IMG/VR virus record: IMGVR_UViG_3300047560_002518
Coordinates: 16,263 to 80,262 of that record
DNA length: 64,000 nucleotides
DNA from: a virus
Reading direction: 5' to 3' (one strand)
Part shown: piece by piece, positions 7,547 through 15,676 of the stretch
Layout: every line of letters starts with the position of its first letter
Position numbering within the stretch: the stretch's first letter is position 1
Program-made: the position numbers and the translations under genes
The notes under the pieces: generated by a model
What the model was told of the DNA's origin: nothing
The model's database searches: none
The model's input: the letters and a program-made list of their open reading frames with translations, nothing else

Positions 7547-8893
7547 TTACCATTTTACTAATTGTAAAATTCTTGCTAAACTATCTTCATTTCCAAATGA
7601 TACATGATTGGTTGATTCGGATACATGTCCAACGCCTGGCATTGTAGGTGGTGCAGCCGGAGGTGTAGGTTGTTGCATTTTTGAAATTTTCCACAAGCTA
7701 TCACCTGGCTTAACTATGTATGTTGAACCATTTGGCATTTTTAATTGCTGTCCTGGATATATTTTATTTGGATTTTTACCAATTACTTGTTTGTTTAAAT
7801 CGTAAATTTCTTTCCAGTTATGCGATGTTTTGTTAGCTGCAGGTACTGCTGCAGTTGGTGCAGGATGCGCTGCTAATACTCGTTTAACTACTTCATTAGG
7901 TGATGGATCAGCATTAGGATTATCTAATTCCATTGATAATGCTGCGTATGCATCTTCGGAACTCATACCAGTACCTGTGATAATTTGTTGAATAGCATCG
8001 TTCCATATATTACTTGCATCAGTAGTAGGTTTAGCACCTGCACCAGTTTCGTCACTGCCATCAATTCCAATTACTGCACCTGATTGAGGTGGAGTTCCAG
8101 TTTGTACAGGTGTGCTAGGCGAAACAATTGGAGCTGGTGTTTCTGGAGGAGTTACATACTTATCAGGTGTTACTGGTCCATTTTGCACAGGTGTACTAGG
8201 TGAAACGATTGGAGCTGGTGGTTCTGAAGGAGTTACATACTTATTAGATGCTTCTGGTTTGTCTGCTGGTAACACAAAGTTATCAGGAGCCCCGTACTCT
8301 TGTATTAGACTATTTAATGAATTGATTGATTCGAAAAGTGTTTGTTCATTATGTTTTTTCATTTTGTTTTCCTGTATATTTTCAGCAACTTTATCAAACG
8401 GTGAAAGCGTTATTTGCCGAGGACCGTTAGGTGTTCGTATAATTTCTCTTGGCCAATCACGTCTTGGATTCATTACCTCAGCAGGAGACTTTGTTGCTGA
8501 ATCCTGACTAAAATGTGGATTATCAAAGTAATCATAAGAAAATGCATCACCTGGTTTTACTCTAATCTCGTTTTTATCTTTAGGAGGCGGAGTGTTAGGC
8601 GGGCGTGTCCATTCGTAGTTAGGTCGTGAAACATCTTTTGGAGAATTAGGATTTACTTGATTCCATAACTTATCTTGCTGTAATGCAGAACGTGGACCAA
8701 TGCTGCCAGGTGGGACTGTAGATCTATACGAATTAGGTGGTTGACTTTGAGGATTTGGTTTTCCTTGCATCTGTTGATCTAACTCGTCTTGAGTTCCATA
8801 TCTAACCGGCTGAACATCAGCTTCAATTAGTTTAATCGTTTCTTTTAATGATTTAACGGAATCTTGAAGTGTTATTTTTGTAATTTCTTTCAT
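7547..8893 (-). CDS. Pro-rich protein with a LysM-like segment, putative virion protein
   Basis: 448 residues. The N-terminus MKEITKITLQ followed by LKE and LIE sites resembles capsid-targeted T4 proteins. The middle is low-complexity, rich in Pro, Thr and Ser, with a 27-residue tandem repeat (KYVTPxExPAPIVSPSTPVQ). Near the C-terminus the typical second half of a LysM domain (NWKEIYDLN, IYPGQQLKMP) comes before the typical first half (TYIVKPGDSLWKISK), so the domain looks circularly permuted. LysM domains bind peptidoglycan or chitin-like glycans. The start overlaps the upstream gene by 41 bases. Virion location is inferred. Confidence 0.7.
   Translation of the reverse strand: MKEITKITLQDSVKSLKETIKLIEADVQPVRYGTQDELDQQMQGKPNPQSQPPNSYRSTVPPGSIGPRSALQQDKLWNQVNPNSPKDVSRPNYEWTRPPNTPPPKDKNEIRVKPGDAFSYDYFDNPHFSQDSATKSPAEVMNPRRDWPREIIRTPNGPRQITLSPFDKVAENIQENKMKKHNEQTLFESINSLNSLIQEYGAPDNFVLPADKPEASNKYVTPSEPPAPIVSPSTPVQNGPVTPDKYVTPPETPAPIVSPSTPVQTGTPPQSGAVIGIDGSDETGAGAKPTTDASNIWNDAIQQIITGTGMSSEDAYAALSMELDNPNADPSPNEVVKRVLAAHPAPTAAVPAANKTSHNWKEIYDLNKQVIGKNPNKIYPGQQLKMPNGSTYIVKPGDSLWKISKMQQPTPPAAPPTMPGVGHVSESTNHVSFGNEDSLARILQLVKW
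8104..8264 (-). repeat. Two tandem 81-bp coding repeats
   Basis: Within the LysM-like gene, two near-identical copies spaced 81 bases apart encode KYVTPSEPPAPIVSPSTPVQ and KYVTPPETPAPIVSPSTPVQ. The in-frame length (27 codons) shows a duplication retained as protein repeat, probably an extended linker. Confidence 0.8.
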
Positions 8894-11267
8894 AGTTGTT
8901 TCTCATAGTTCTACGAGCTTTGTGTTTATCAATACTACTTAATTTGTATCTTTTACCAAACCCGTACAATTCTTTCATCAATAACTCGATAGATTTTCCA
9001 TCATCCATTTCGTCTGGATTATGTTCATCGGTATTACCAACACCTGCTAATCTCATTATATCTGAATGTTCGCTGTCAGCATCTTCACTCGGATCTAACT
9101 GACTAACTTTTTTCATTACATATCTAACATCATCTTCTGATACACTGCTGTCGTATTCGTTATCATCAAAATTCTTTTTAATAATAGTTTTAACACGAGT
9201 TCCGCCAATTGTGAAATTCTTTTCTTCGTTATTCCAAAAACCTTCAATTGAATCTAAGATTTGTTGAATACCTGATTTTTCAGTTTCTTTAGAATCATCA
9301 ATCTCTTCATATCCAACTTCATCCGGAGTCATACCTGATTCTCTAATAAGATCACGTATAGTCATACCTTCTGCAATTTTAGTATCAAGTTTTGCACCTG
9401 CAGCTTTAGCTTTAATGAATTTAGCTTTCATTTTATTTTTCTTATGCTGCATGCCTTCATTTACTTGTGTAGGTTGTTCATAAACTATTTTTGGTTCAAT
9501 GTGTTCAACTTCAACTTGTTCAGATTCAACTTCATCTTCGCCTAATAATCCAGCAAGTTTACGGTATCTTTTTAATTCTTCTTTTACTGGTTCAGCTGGA
9601 GCTTCTGCTGGAGCTTCAGGTGTTTCTGCTGCTGCCGGACCTGCTGGAGCTGCACCTGGCGCTGCGCCTGGGGGAGGTAATTCACCCTCTGCACCTGGTT
9701 CACCTTCTGGTGGTGTTTCGTCGCCGCCTAACGGTGGCATACCGCCGCCTCCGCCTAATGCAGGTAACCCGCCAGCACCTGCTGTTGAATCAGGTGGCAT
9801 ATCACTTGGCTCAGAAGAGTCTAATGGTTCACCACTATTTGCATCTGGGGGTAAGTCTTGTCCACCAATTTCTTGAGGTGTTTCAATATATAGATTTGGT
9901 AATGCTTCAAGGTCTTTTGCATTATGACCTTTGATATAATCAGCAATAATATCACGAACTGCTTTATCTTCTGCGTATGAGTCTTGATAATCAATATTTC
10001 GAATTAGTTCAACTATGTGTTTGTCGTCAATTAACCCTTTTAATGCTAATACTCCAGTTGTTCCACCGTTCATATTATTTTTAAGACGATCATTTAATCT
10101 TTCTAATGCTGGTCCTTTATTTGGACCTGTTATTTCATTTTTATCTTCTGAAACAATAGATTCAAGCATATCTTCAATTTCAAGTTCAGGGGCACGATAT
10201 TTAATTGTCTTAGTTTCTGATGTAACAGTAGTATCAGTTTTAATTCTACCCATTAAATCTTTTGCAGATAATTTACGAACTGGTAAATCACTTTCGTGTA
10301 CAATGTTGTACAAGAATGGAAATACTGCTTTCATATCTTCATTAAATGTACGAATTGTTAAACGATCAATCCAATCGTTCATAACTGTTTCTGGTACTTT
10401 AAGTTCTTCAGCTGCAATAAATGATTCTGCAAATTGTTCATAATATGCAGGGCGTTGCAGATTTTGTATTTCTTTTTTAACTTCATCAATACGATCAATT
10501 ACTTGATTAGTAATTGAACCCATTGCTTCTGATATTTGTGTTTGTCTACCAACGTATCCTTTAAATTTACGAAGGCTATTTAATTCTTCACTTAACTTAG
10601 TAATGTATTTTCCAATCTCGTCATATGGGTTGCCACCATGATTGACATGTTCAGCTAATGCACGAGCACCGGATAAATGTTTATAGGGATATTTAAATCT
10701 TTCACCGTCTGCATTTTCAATATAAATGCTTGAAATATGCATGGTTCTCCCTGCAGCTAAGTCTGGATTGATAGGTTGGCTATGTTTAACAACTAAACGT
10801 GCTTCTCCTAAATTTTGGTAACTCAATCGTGAAGTACCAAACATTTTATTTTCCATAACTGGTTCCTTATGTTTTGACTGAAATTCGTAGTCGCGTTTGT
10901 CTAAGTTGCTCTTTCCAATATTTTGCACATCAAAATTTAACAATCTACTTTTAGCAAACTGTCTAAATGAACGTATAAACTTATACGCTTTTTTGTGAGA
11001 GGCTTTGTGATCATCGTCAACGATATCTCCGCTAACTTGAACTACAACACCATCGTCTTGGTCTAATGTAATAGTAATAGTTCCAATTGGTTCACCGTCC
11101 TCGGTGTAGTCAAATTCAAAGAATCTGGCCTTTGGAATATCAACTTTTTTAGTTAAGACATCTGCGTTTTCGTCACCGATATTTATGTCAGTGAATCGTG
11201 TTTGTATTTTGCCATAAAGGTCTGAAGCGATTTTATCTAAATTATTGTCCATGTTTATATTTATCAC
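8853..11267 (-). CDS. Large conserved phage protein with Pro/Gly/Ala-rich centre, unknown function
   Basis: 804 residues. The N-terminal part (about 1-450) is mixed alpha/beta with an MHISSIYIENADGERFKYP segment that I recall from marine T4-like genomes without a function. A low-complexity region rich in Pro, Gly, Ala and Glu spans roughly 470-580, followed by a charged C-terminal helical part ending in basic residues. The reading frame opens with GTG at 11267, overlapping the gp17 stop (GTGA); an ATG at 11254 is an alternative. Neither has a clear ribosome-binding site. Position after gp17 suggests a head or packaging-associated protein, but this is inference. Confidence 0.75.
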   Translation of the reverse strand: MININMDNNLDKIASDLYGKIQTRFTDINIGDENADVLTKKVDIPKARFFEFDYTEDGEPIGTITITLDQDDGVVVQVSGDIVDDDHKASHKKAYKFIRSFRQFAKSRLLNFDVQNIGKSNLDKRDYEFQSKHKEPVMENKMFGTSRLSYQNLGEARLVVKHSQPINPDLAAGRTMHISSIYIENADGERFKYPYKHLSGARALAEHVNHGGNPYDEIGKYITKLSEELNSLRKFKGYVGRQTQISEAMGSITNQVIDRIDEVKKEIQNLQRPAYYEQFAESFIAAEELKVPETVMNDWIDRLTIRTFNEDMKAVFPFLYNIVHESDLPVRKLSAKDLMGRIKTDTTVTSETKTIKYRAPELEIEDMLESIVSEDKNEITGPNKGPALERLNDRLKNNMNGGTTGVLALKGLIDDKHIVELIRNIDYQDSYAEDKAVRDIIADYIKGHNAKDLEALPNLYIETPQEIGGQDLPPDANSGEPLDSSEPSDMPPDSTAGAGGLPALGGGGGMPPLGGDETPPEGEPGAEGELPPPGAAPGAAPAGPAAAETPEAPAEAPAEPVKEELKRYRKLAGLLGEDEVESEQVEVEHIEPKIVYEQPTQVNEGMQHKKNKMKAKFIKAKAAGAKLDTKIAEGMTIRDLIRESGMTPDEVGYEEIDDSKETEKSGIQQILDSIEGFWNNEEKNFTIGGTRVKTIIKKNFDDNEYDSSVSEDDVRYVMKKVSQLDPSEDADSEHSDIMRLAGVGNTDEHNPDEMDDGKSIELLMKELYGFGKRYKLSSIDKHKARRTMRNNYERNYKNNTSRFR
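11258..11265 (-). promoter_or_regulatory. GATAAATA motif at the gp17 3' end
   Basis: GATAAATA on the minus strand overlaps the gp17 stop and the first codons of the next gene. If used as a late promoter its transcript would start at or after the alternative ATG at 11254, so its relevance is uncertain. It is listed because the same motif recurs before other structural genes. Confidence 0.3.
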
Positions 11268-12856
11268 ATATTAGAGGAAACAAATATTGGTAGAGGTGCT
11301 TCCCAGTCCTCTAAACGTTCTTCAATTCGCATTCTTTCAAATACCATAGGATCCCATTCTGCTAATACATCCGTCATACGTACAATAAGTAGTAATGCTG
11401 AAACTAAATCATCATGTTGTCCTGGTTTACCTTTAAAACTAATTCCATGTGCGATAAATGTTTTTAATTCACTTATAAGAGGTTTACTATAAATTTGCAT
11501 TTTATCTTCTTCAATAAAATACTTTAACCTTGCACATGCCGCTAATTTAGAATTAAATGTAGTATTAAATCCTTTACGAAATTTACGAACATGCCCTTTT
11601 TTGCCCGGTTCACTTACGAAATATCCCGGAAATGTATCTTCTCCTAAATTCTCAACAACTACTAAAGCACTTTCGCCTACAGTATTATTTTCAATTGACC
11701 AATATATTGAATTATATTGTTCATATCCTAATTCATCTTGTATATATTTTAATACATCTCTTAACAATTTAACTTGACCTTGAATGGTAGTAATGTTATG
11801 ATGCCATTCGCCAATTTGTTTTTGCGATGGTAATTCAAATATTGTAATAGCAGAATAGTCGCCGCCTGTACCTAAACTTGGATCTAATGCAACCAAATAT
11901 AAATTACCAGGTTTAGGATGATTATACCATCTAACTTGGCCTAATTTTGTTAATGGTTCTTTACCTACTATCTCTGCTAGTTTCATACTGCTAATAAGCG
12001 TTTCGTCATAGATTAAGAATTCACAACCGTATTCACGTCTAAACATCTCTTCGCCAATACGACCTAACTCAGCTTTCTTCCATTCTTCATCGCGATCCGG
12101 GTGATCCCACCAATTAGAACGAAAACCAGAAAAGCCATTAATCCCAATCTTATCTGCTTTTTCATTACCAAATTCATCAAAAAATTGTTGGCTTTCTTTC
12201 CAGATAGTTGCAAATTGGTCTTCGTCACTGTTTGGTGTTGAAGTAATAATACAACGTCCACCAGTTGCTAATGTAGGGGAAATTGAAGTCCAAAACTCTT
12301 CAGCAATGTTAGGTTGTAAGAATGCAAATTCGTCACAGTATAATAACGAAATAGCCATACCCCGTCCAGTTGTACCTGTAGTAGTTTGACTTACAATACG
12401 TGACCCATTATCAAATTCCATTGAACCCTTGTTATAACTGATTACACCTGCACGTAAAAAATCTGGACATAGTTCGTATCCATATCTAATACGTTGCATA
12501 ATCTCCTGGGCACCTGTATATTTGTGTGCTGCAATTAGCACAGTTTGATCTGGGTGAAACATTGCATACCATAGTAAATATGACGATGCACAAGTTGTTT
12601 TACCAGATTGTCTTGGTAACATATTGATATTAAATCGATATGAATTATAACAATTTAGTAAATCAACTTGGTAATCAAAAGGTTCAAATAATAATTTACC
12701 CTTTACTGCGTGTTGTATGTGAAAGAACTTTTTTGAAAAATGTAAATAACCAATGTCAGGGTCAGAACATAGTTGTAAATCAAGAATCTGTTCTTCACTA
12801 AATTTTTCAGTCTTGTGTGCTTTTTTAGTTAGAACACCTTCTAAACTTTTAGCCAT
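11264..12856 (-). CDS. gp17: Terminase large subunit gp17
   Basis: 530 residues. gp17 is the ATP-driven DNA packaging motor and headful nuclease. Walker A MLPRQSGKTT ends near residue 88, Walker B LLYCDEF lies at 171-177 with the catalytic Glu after the Asp, and the coupling ITSTPN motif is near 201-207. The RNase H-like nuclease domain begins at ALDPSLGTGGDYSAI (about 321), with acidic residues at SIENN and a final QHDDLVSALLL. All key residues are present. A strong intrinsic terminator lies just upstream, so gp17 probably has its own promoter or depends on readthrough. AGGAG precedes the ATG. Confidence 0.97.
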   Translation of the reverse strand: MAKSLEGVLTKKAHKTEKFSEEQILDLQLCSDPDIGYLHFSKKFFHIQHAVKGKLLFEPFDYQVDLLNCYNSYRFNINMLPRQSGKTTCASSYLLWYAMFHPDQTVLIAAHKYTGAQEIMQRIRYGYELCPDFLRAGVISYNKGSMEFDNGSRIVSQTTTGTTGRGMAISLLYCDEFAFLQPNIAEEFWTSISPTLATGGRCIITSTPNSDEDQFATIWKESQQFFDEFGNEKADKIGINGFSGFRSNWWDHPDRDEEWKKAELGRIGEEMFRREYGCEFLIYDETLISSMKLAEIVGKEPLTKLGQVRWYNHPKPGNLYLVALDPSLGTGGDYSAITIFELPSQKQIGEWHHNITTIQGQVKLLRDVLKYIQDELGYEQYNSIYWSIENNTVGESALVVVENLGEDTFPGYFVSEPGKKGHVRKFRKGFNTTFNSKLAACARLKYFIEEDKMQIYSKPLISELKTFIAHGISFKGKPGQHDDLVSALLLIVRMTDVLAEWDPMVFERMRIEERLEDWEAPLPIFVSSNM

Positions 12857-12881
12857 AAATTCTCCTTTATTGTTTATTTAC

Positions 12882-12909
12882 AAAAAAAAGCGGACATATT
12901 GTCCGCTTT
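12882..12909 (-). terminator. Intrinsic terminator upstream of gp17
   Basis: AAGCGGACA and TGTCCGCTT form a 9-bp GC-rich stem with a 3-base loop, followed on the minus strand by a run of Ts. It lies 5 bases after the stop of the -1 frame extension of the preceding gene, which supports that extension as the true gene end. Confidence 0.85.
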
Positions 12910-12913
12910 ATGA

Positions 12914-13225
12914 TTATACTGTAGGATCTTTAAATGTATCTCTAATTTCGTAATTTTTATTAGCCTGATCTGCATAATAGTTTGCTTTATGCCGAGCTTT
13001 ATGATGTGCAGCTTTGTGTTCTGCAGTTCCTTTTACACCGCCAGCAAACACCATAAATGGAACATCAGTTCCTGGATTAAATAACCCAACATTTACAGTC
13101 TTACCTAAGTCACGTATTGCAGGATGGACTTTATTTGCATCATCATAAGAAAAACCGCCACGTCCGCCGTAGACATGATCATGTTCTTCAGGACCGTGTA
13201 TACGATTCTCTTTTATCTTTTTTTT
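12914..13225 (-). CDS. -1 frame extension of the gene at 13213-13707
   Basis: After the zero-frame stop at 13215-13213, the -1 frame stays open for 101 codons and ends at TAA 12916-12914, right before a terminator. The text reads like real protein, rich in His, Gly and Ala (PEEHDHVYGGRGG, FNPGTDVPFMVFAGG). It has no usable start codon of its own: the first ATG is far inside and lacks a ribosome-binding site. The upstream frame reaches it through CAA AAA AAA AGA, that is A AAA AAA, a known -1 slippery heptamer, inside a run of nine As. Either a programmed -1 frameshift gives a 264-residue product, or the A-run is one base wrong in this assembly. Confidence 0.65.
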   Translation of the reverse strand, partial: KKKIKENRIHGPEEHDHVYGGRGGFSYDDANKVHPAIRDLGKTVNVGLFNPGTDVPFMVFAGGVKGTAEHKAAHHKARHKANYYADQANKNYEIRDTFKDPTV

Positions 13226-13707
13226 TGAGGACGAGCTTTAATATCTTCGTATAAAGAAGAAAGCTGATTTACTAACGATTCATGTTGTAATTTAAATGGA
13301 TTTTCTCCACCGTTAGCTTTTACTGCGCCACGGCCTTTACTTGCTAAATCGTCGCCTGTAAAAATAACAGAATCTAAACCATGAACTTTTGGTCCTTTAT
13401 CGTTATGTTTTGCGTTTTTAAAATCGTCGCCAATGACAATTTCATGTTCTTCGTCATCTGATGCCATTTCAGAATCGCTACCACTGATACCTTTTAAAAT
13501 ATCCATTAAATCGCGTATTCCGTCAACACCTTTACTACTGATTGAAATATTCATTTGTGTATCGCTAGATGAATTGTCACCTTGTATAACCATAGGTTCC
13601 ATATCACCACCGCATTCTTCAACATCCATTTCAGCAGCTGATTCGATATCTAAATCACCGCCATCTTGAATCTCTTTTAATTTTCTTGCAAGTTCTGTAA
13701 AATTCAT
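13213..13707 (-). CDS. Conserved acidic phage protein, zero-frame product
   Basis: 164 residues with a helical N-terminus (MNFTELARKLKEIQDGGDL), a strongly acidic, Ser-rich middle and a C-terminal helix that ends QKKR at the A-run. I recall proteins with this type of N-terminus beside gp16/gp17 in marine T4-like phages, unknown in function. It touches the upstream gene by one base. If frameshifting or a sequence error is accepted, the full protein continues into 12914-13225. A role in head assembly or packaging is inferred from its place between gp16 and gp17. Confidence 0.7.
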   Translation of the reverse strand: MNFTELARKLKEIQDGGDLDIESAAEMDVEECGGDMEPMVIQGDNSSSDTQMNISISSKGVDGIRDLMDILKGISGSDSEMASDDEEHEIVIGDDFKNAKHNDKGPKVHGLDSVIFTGDDLASKGRGAVKANGGENPFKLQHESLVNQLSSLYEDIKARPQKKR

Positions 13708-14324
13708 TATAATTTTCCTAAGTTAGCAGTTGGCAATTTAACTTGGCGAGATCCAATTGGACTTGTTGTTCCAACATTTGTACATACTGATGCCGGTTTT
13801 TCCGATGGTGATTTTTTAGCTAATAATGAATCATTAACACCTGTATATTGATCGCCTTGAGTTTTAACTTTACCTAACTCTTTTAGCAATGACATAGTGT
13901 GAGCATCGCCTACTATTTTTTGGTTGTTTTCGTTTTCATAATCTTTTGTAAGTAATGATTCACCAGATGCAGTATTAAATTTGTTATTAAGATCAATTTC
14001 TTGTTCTTCTAACATACTACGAACTTTGATGCAGCATTCTGACAAGCCCATAGTTTCGGCTGCCATTTGATGTATTTGAAAACTAGTTGCCGGATATCCT
14101 AAGACTACATCATAAACTGTAGCTGCAACATTTTTATGTGAAGGAAAATCAACTTGAGTTTCCTGTATTGGTGTACGTGTGCCTGAAGAAAATGATTCAA
14201 CAGAGAACCTCGCTAATGCACCTTTAAGTTTATCGAGTTGGCAAGTAGTAAGTTCATCTATTACTTTAATTTTAAACTCGTACACTTGTTTTGATTCTAA
14301 TAAGTATTGTTTAAATGATTTCAT
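13707..14324 (-). CDS. Conserved protein with capsid-targeting-like N-terminus
   Basis: 205 residues. It begins MKSFKQYLLESKQ, very like the capsid-targeting sequence of T4 internal proteins (MKTYQEFI), and has an LLE site at residues 8-10 that fits the gp21 cleavage rule (I/L)xE. The next 90 residues alternate strands and helices (YEFKIKVIDEL, TRTPIQETQVDFP) and are conserved among marine T4-like phages as I recall. The C-terminal third is Ser/Lys/Asn-rich and probably disordered. It lies between gp16 and the acidic gene. Packaging into the prohead is inferred. Confidence 0.75.
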   Translation of the reverse strand: MKSFKQYLLESKQVYEFKIKVIDELTTCQLDKLKGALARFSVESFSSGTRTPIQETQVDFPSHKNVAATVYDVVLGYPATSFQIHQMAAETMGLSECCIKVRSMLEEQEIDLNNKFNTASGESLLTKDYENENNQKIVGDAHTMSLLKELGKVKTQGDQYTGVNDSLLAKKSPSEKPASVCTNVGTTSPIGSRQVKLPTANLGKL

Positions 14325-14345
14325 ATTATATCCTTGATAATATAT

Positions 14346-14825
14346 TTATTTCATATTCTTTAATTTTTCAATCAGACTATTTCGATCAGAAACAATAAAT
14401 CCTTCACCAGAAATATTGATCCCAGGGTCTTCTGGATGGGCATCGTAATCTAGTTTTTGTTTCTTAAGTTGCAAATCGATCATTTTAAGTTTTTTATCTA
14501 TTTTTGCAGCTTTTGCATCGATTGCATTTTTTAACATGCTTGATGCAACTTCAAAAATTCTGCCACTATATCTTGCTTCTACGTTCATACCTAAGTCCAT
14601 TAGATCGTCGTAAGCATCAGTTGCGCGTTGTGCTAGTGCGTCAAATTCTGTATCGCTTACGTCACCTAAGCCTTTTACTTGCGGCAATGCTGCTGATATT
14701 TTATCAAATTCGGCCATATCACGAAATAACGGTACTGGATCAGTAGGTACAGTAGCAGGTTCTGCTTCTGATATTATTTTTTTATTTTCTGGTAAATTTA
14801 GAAGTTCTTCTAATTTGCGAGTCAT
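14346..14825 (-). CDS. gp16: Terminase small subunit gp16
   Basis: 159 residues, near T4 gp16 (164). The small terminase subunit forms a ring that recognises DNA and regulates gp17. The central region is a long helical hairpin (FDALAQRATDAYDDLMDLG, then YSGRIFEVASSMLKNAIDAK) followed by KIDKKLKMIDLQLKKQK, the coiled-coil core expected for this family, with short flexible ends. The sequence closely resembles what I remember of cyanophage gp16. Synteny (near gp17) agrees. Confidence 0.8.
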   Translation of the reverse strand: MTRKLEELLNLPENKKIISEAEPATVPTDPVPLFRDMAEFDKISAALPQVKGLGDVSDTEFDALAQRATDAYDDLMDLGMNVEARYSGRIFEVASSMLKNAIDAKAAKIDKKLKMIDLQLKKQKLDYDAHPEDPGINISGEGFIVSDRNSLIEKLKNMK

Positions 14826-14861
14826 GATGTATCCTTTTATAGTATAAGTGTACTATTTAAG

Positions 14862-15302
14862 TTATTTGGAACCATTATGAAAAATATCATTTTCATTAAT
14901 GACTCTAAATACAAGACCATTTTGTTTACAATATGCAGAAGCAGCAGCCCATTTGGCTTGATTTTTAATAAATTGTGCTTGATTGTATTTGTTTTTTCCT
15001 ACACGTTCTAATATTTGCTGACTTGCAGGTTTTATTTCAATCAATTCATTATGTATGTGATTATTTTTATCTACGTATTGAATAAAAAAATCAGGTAGAT
15101 AAATGGTGTTACGATTAGTCAATGGATCTCTATATGGAATAGTTACTGCTTCACTTGCCCATTTTTGTACTGCAGGGTTAGTATCGCACATGTGCATAAA
15201 TGTCATTTCCCATGAACTTCTGTAATATGGTATTTTGGTTCCTATGTATTTGTCAGGGTGTTTAAATTTAAAAGACCCCTTGGCAAATTTTCTACTACTC
15301 AT
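14862..15302 (-). CDS. gp4: Head completion protein gp4 (nuclease-fold)
   Basis: 146 residues, like T4 gp4 (also called gp50/gp65 complex), which finishes filled heads before tail joining. The start (KGSFKFKHPDKYIG) and the YRSSWEMTFMHMCD segment match the family. YLPDFFIQ followed by ELIEIKP gives the D...ExK arrangement of a PD-(D/E)XK or TnsA-like nuclease fold, and the NQAKWAAASAYC segment also fits. It overlaps the upstream small gene by 4 bases. Confidence 0.9.
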   Translation of the reverse strand: MSSRKFAKGSFKFKHPDKYIGTKIPYYRSSWEMTFMHMCDTNPAVQKWASEAVTIPYRDPLTNRNTIYLPDFFIQYVDKNNHIHNELIEIKPASQQILERVGKNKYNQAQFIKNQAKWAAASAYCKQNGLVFRVINENDIFHNGSK

Positions 15303-15670
15303 ATTACTACATTCCTTAATTCGTATGCGTTATTTTCTACAGAAGTTCTATATCCAAGTAAACTTGTTTTTTCTCTATATGCATTTAATATTTGAGTTAC
15401 TACACGAGATAGTTGAATAGCTGGTACTAATGTTAATGTATCTAATAATTCAAATACATTTACATTTTCATTTCTAGCTTGATTTAATAACATAATTGTA
15501 AGTGATCTTGCACTTTCTAAATCAAAATCTCTACGCTGAAAGAACCCAACCACTGCGTCAATTTCGTTACTTGGAAATGTAACATCTTCAATATAAAATT
15601 TATCAAAGAATTGTTTTATTTCTTGATAACTTGTTTCTGGAGTAAGTGGTAAATTTGCAGTAATTGTCAT
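15299..15670 (-). CDS. Conserved small protein upstream of gp4, unknown function
   Basis: 123 residues, mostly helical, with EIKQFFDKFYIEDV near the N-terminus and a VVGFFQRRDFD turn. I recall near relatives in T4-like cyanophages in the same place before gp4, without a known function. It overlaps gp4 by 4 bases and starts 6 bases after the tube-like gene ends. A tail or neck assembly role is plausible from position only. Confidence 0.75.
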   Translation of the reverse strand: MTITANLPLTPETSYQEIKQFFDKFYIEDVTFPSNEIDAVVGFFQRRDFDLESARSLTIMLLNQARNENVNVFELLDTLTLVPAIQLSRVVTQILNAYREKTSLLGYRTSVENNAYELRNVVI

Positions 15671-15676
15671 AATAAT

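Noticed and set aside
9491-9934. Leu/His-rich plus-strand ORFs opposite the Pro/Gly-rich centre of the 8853-11267 gene
   Set aside because: No start signals and typical shadow composition.
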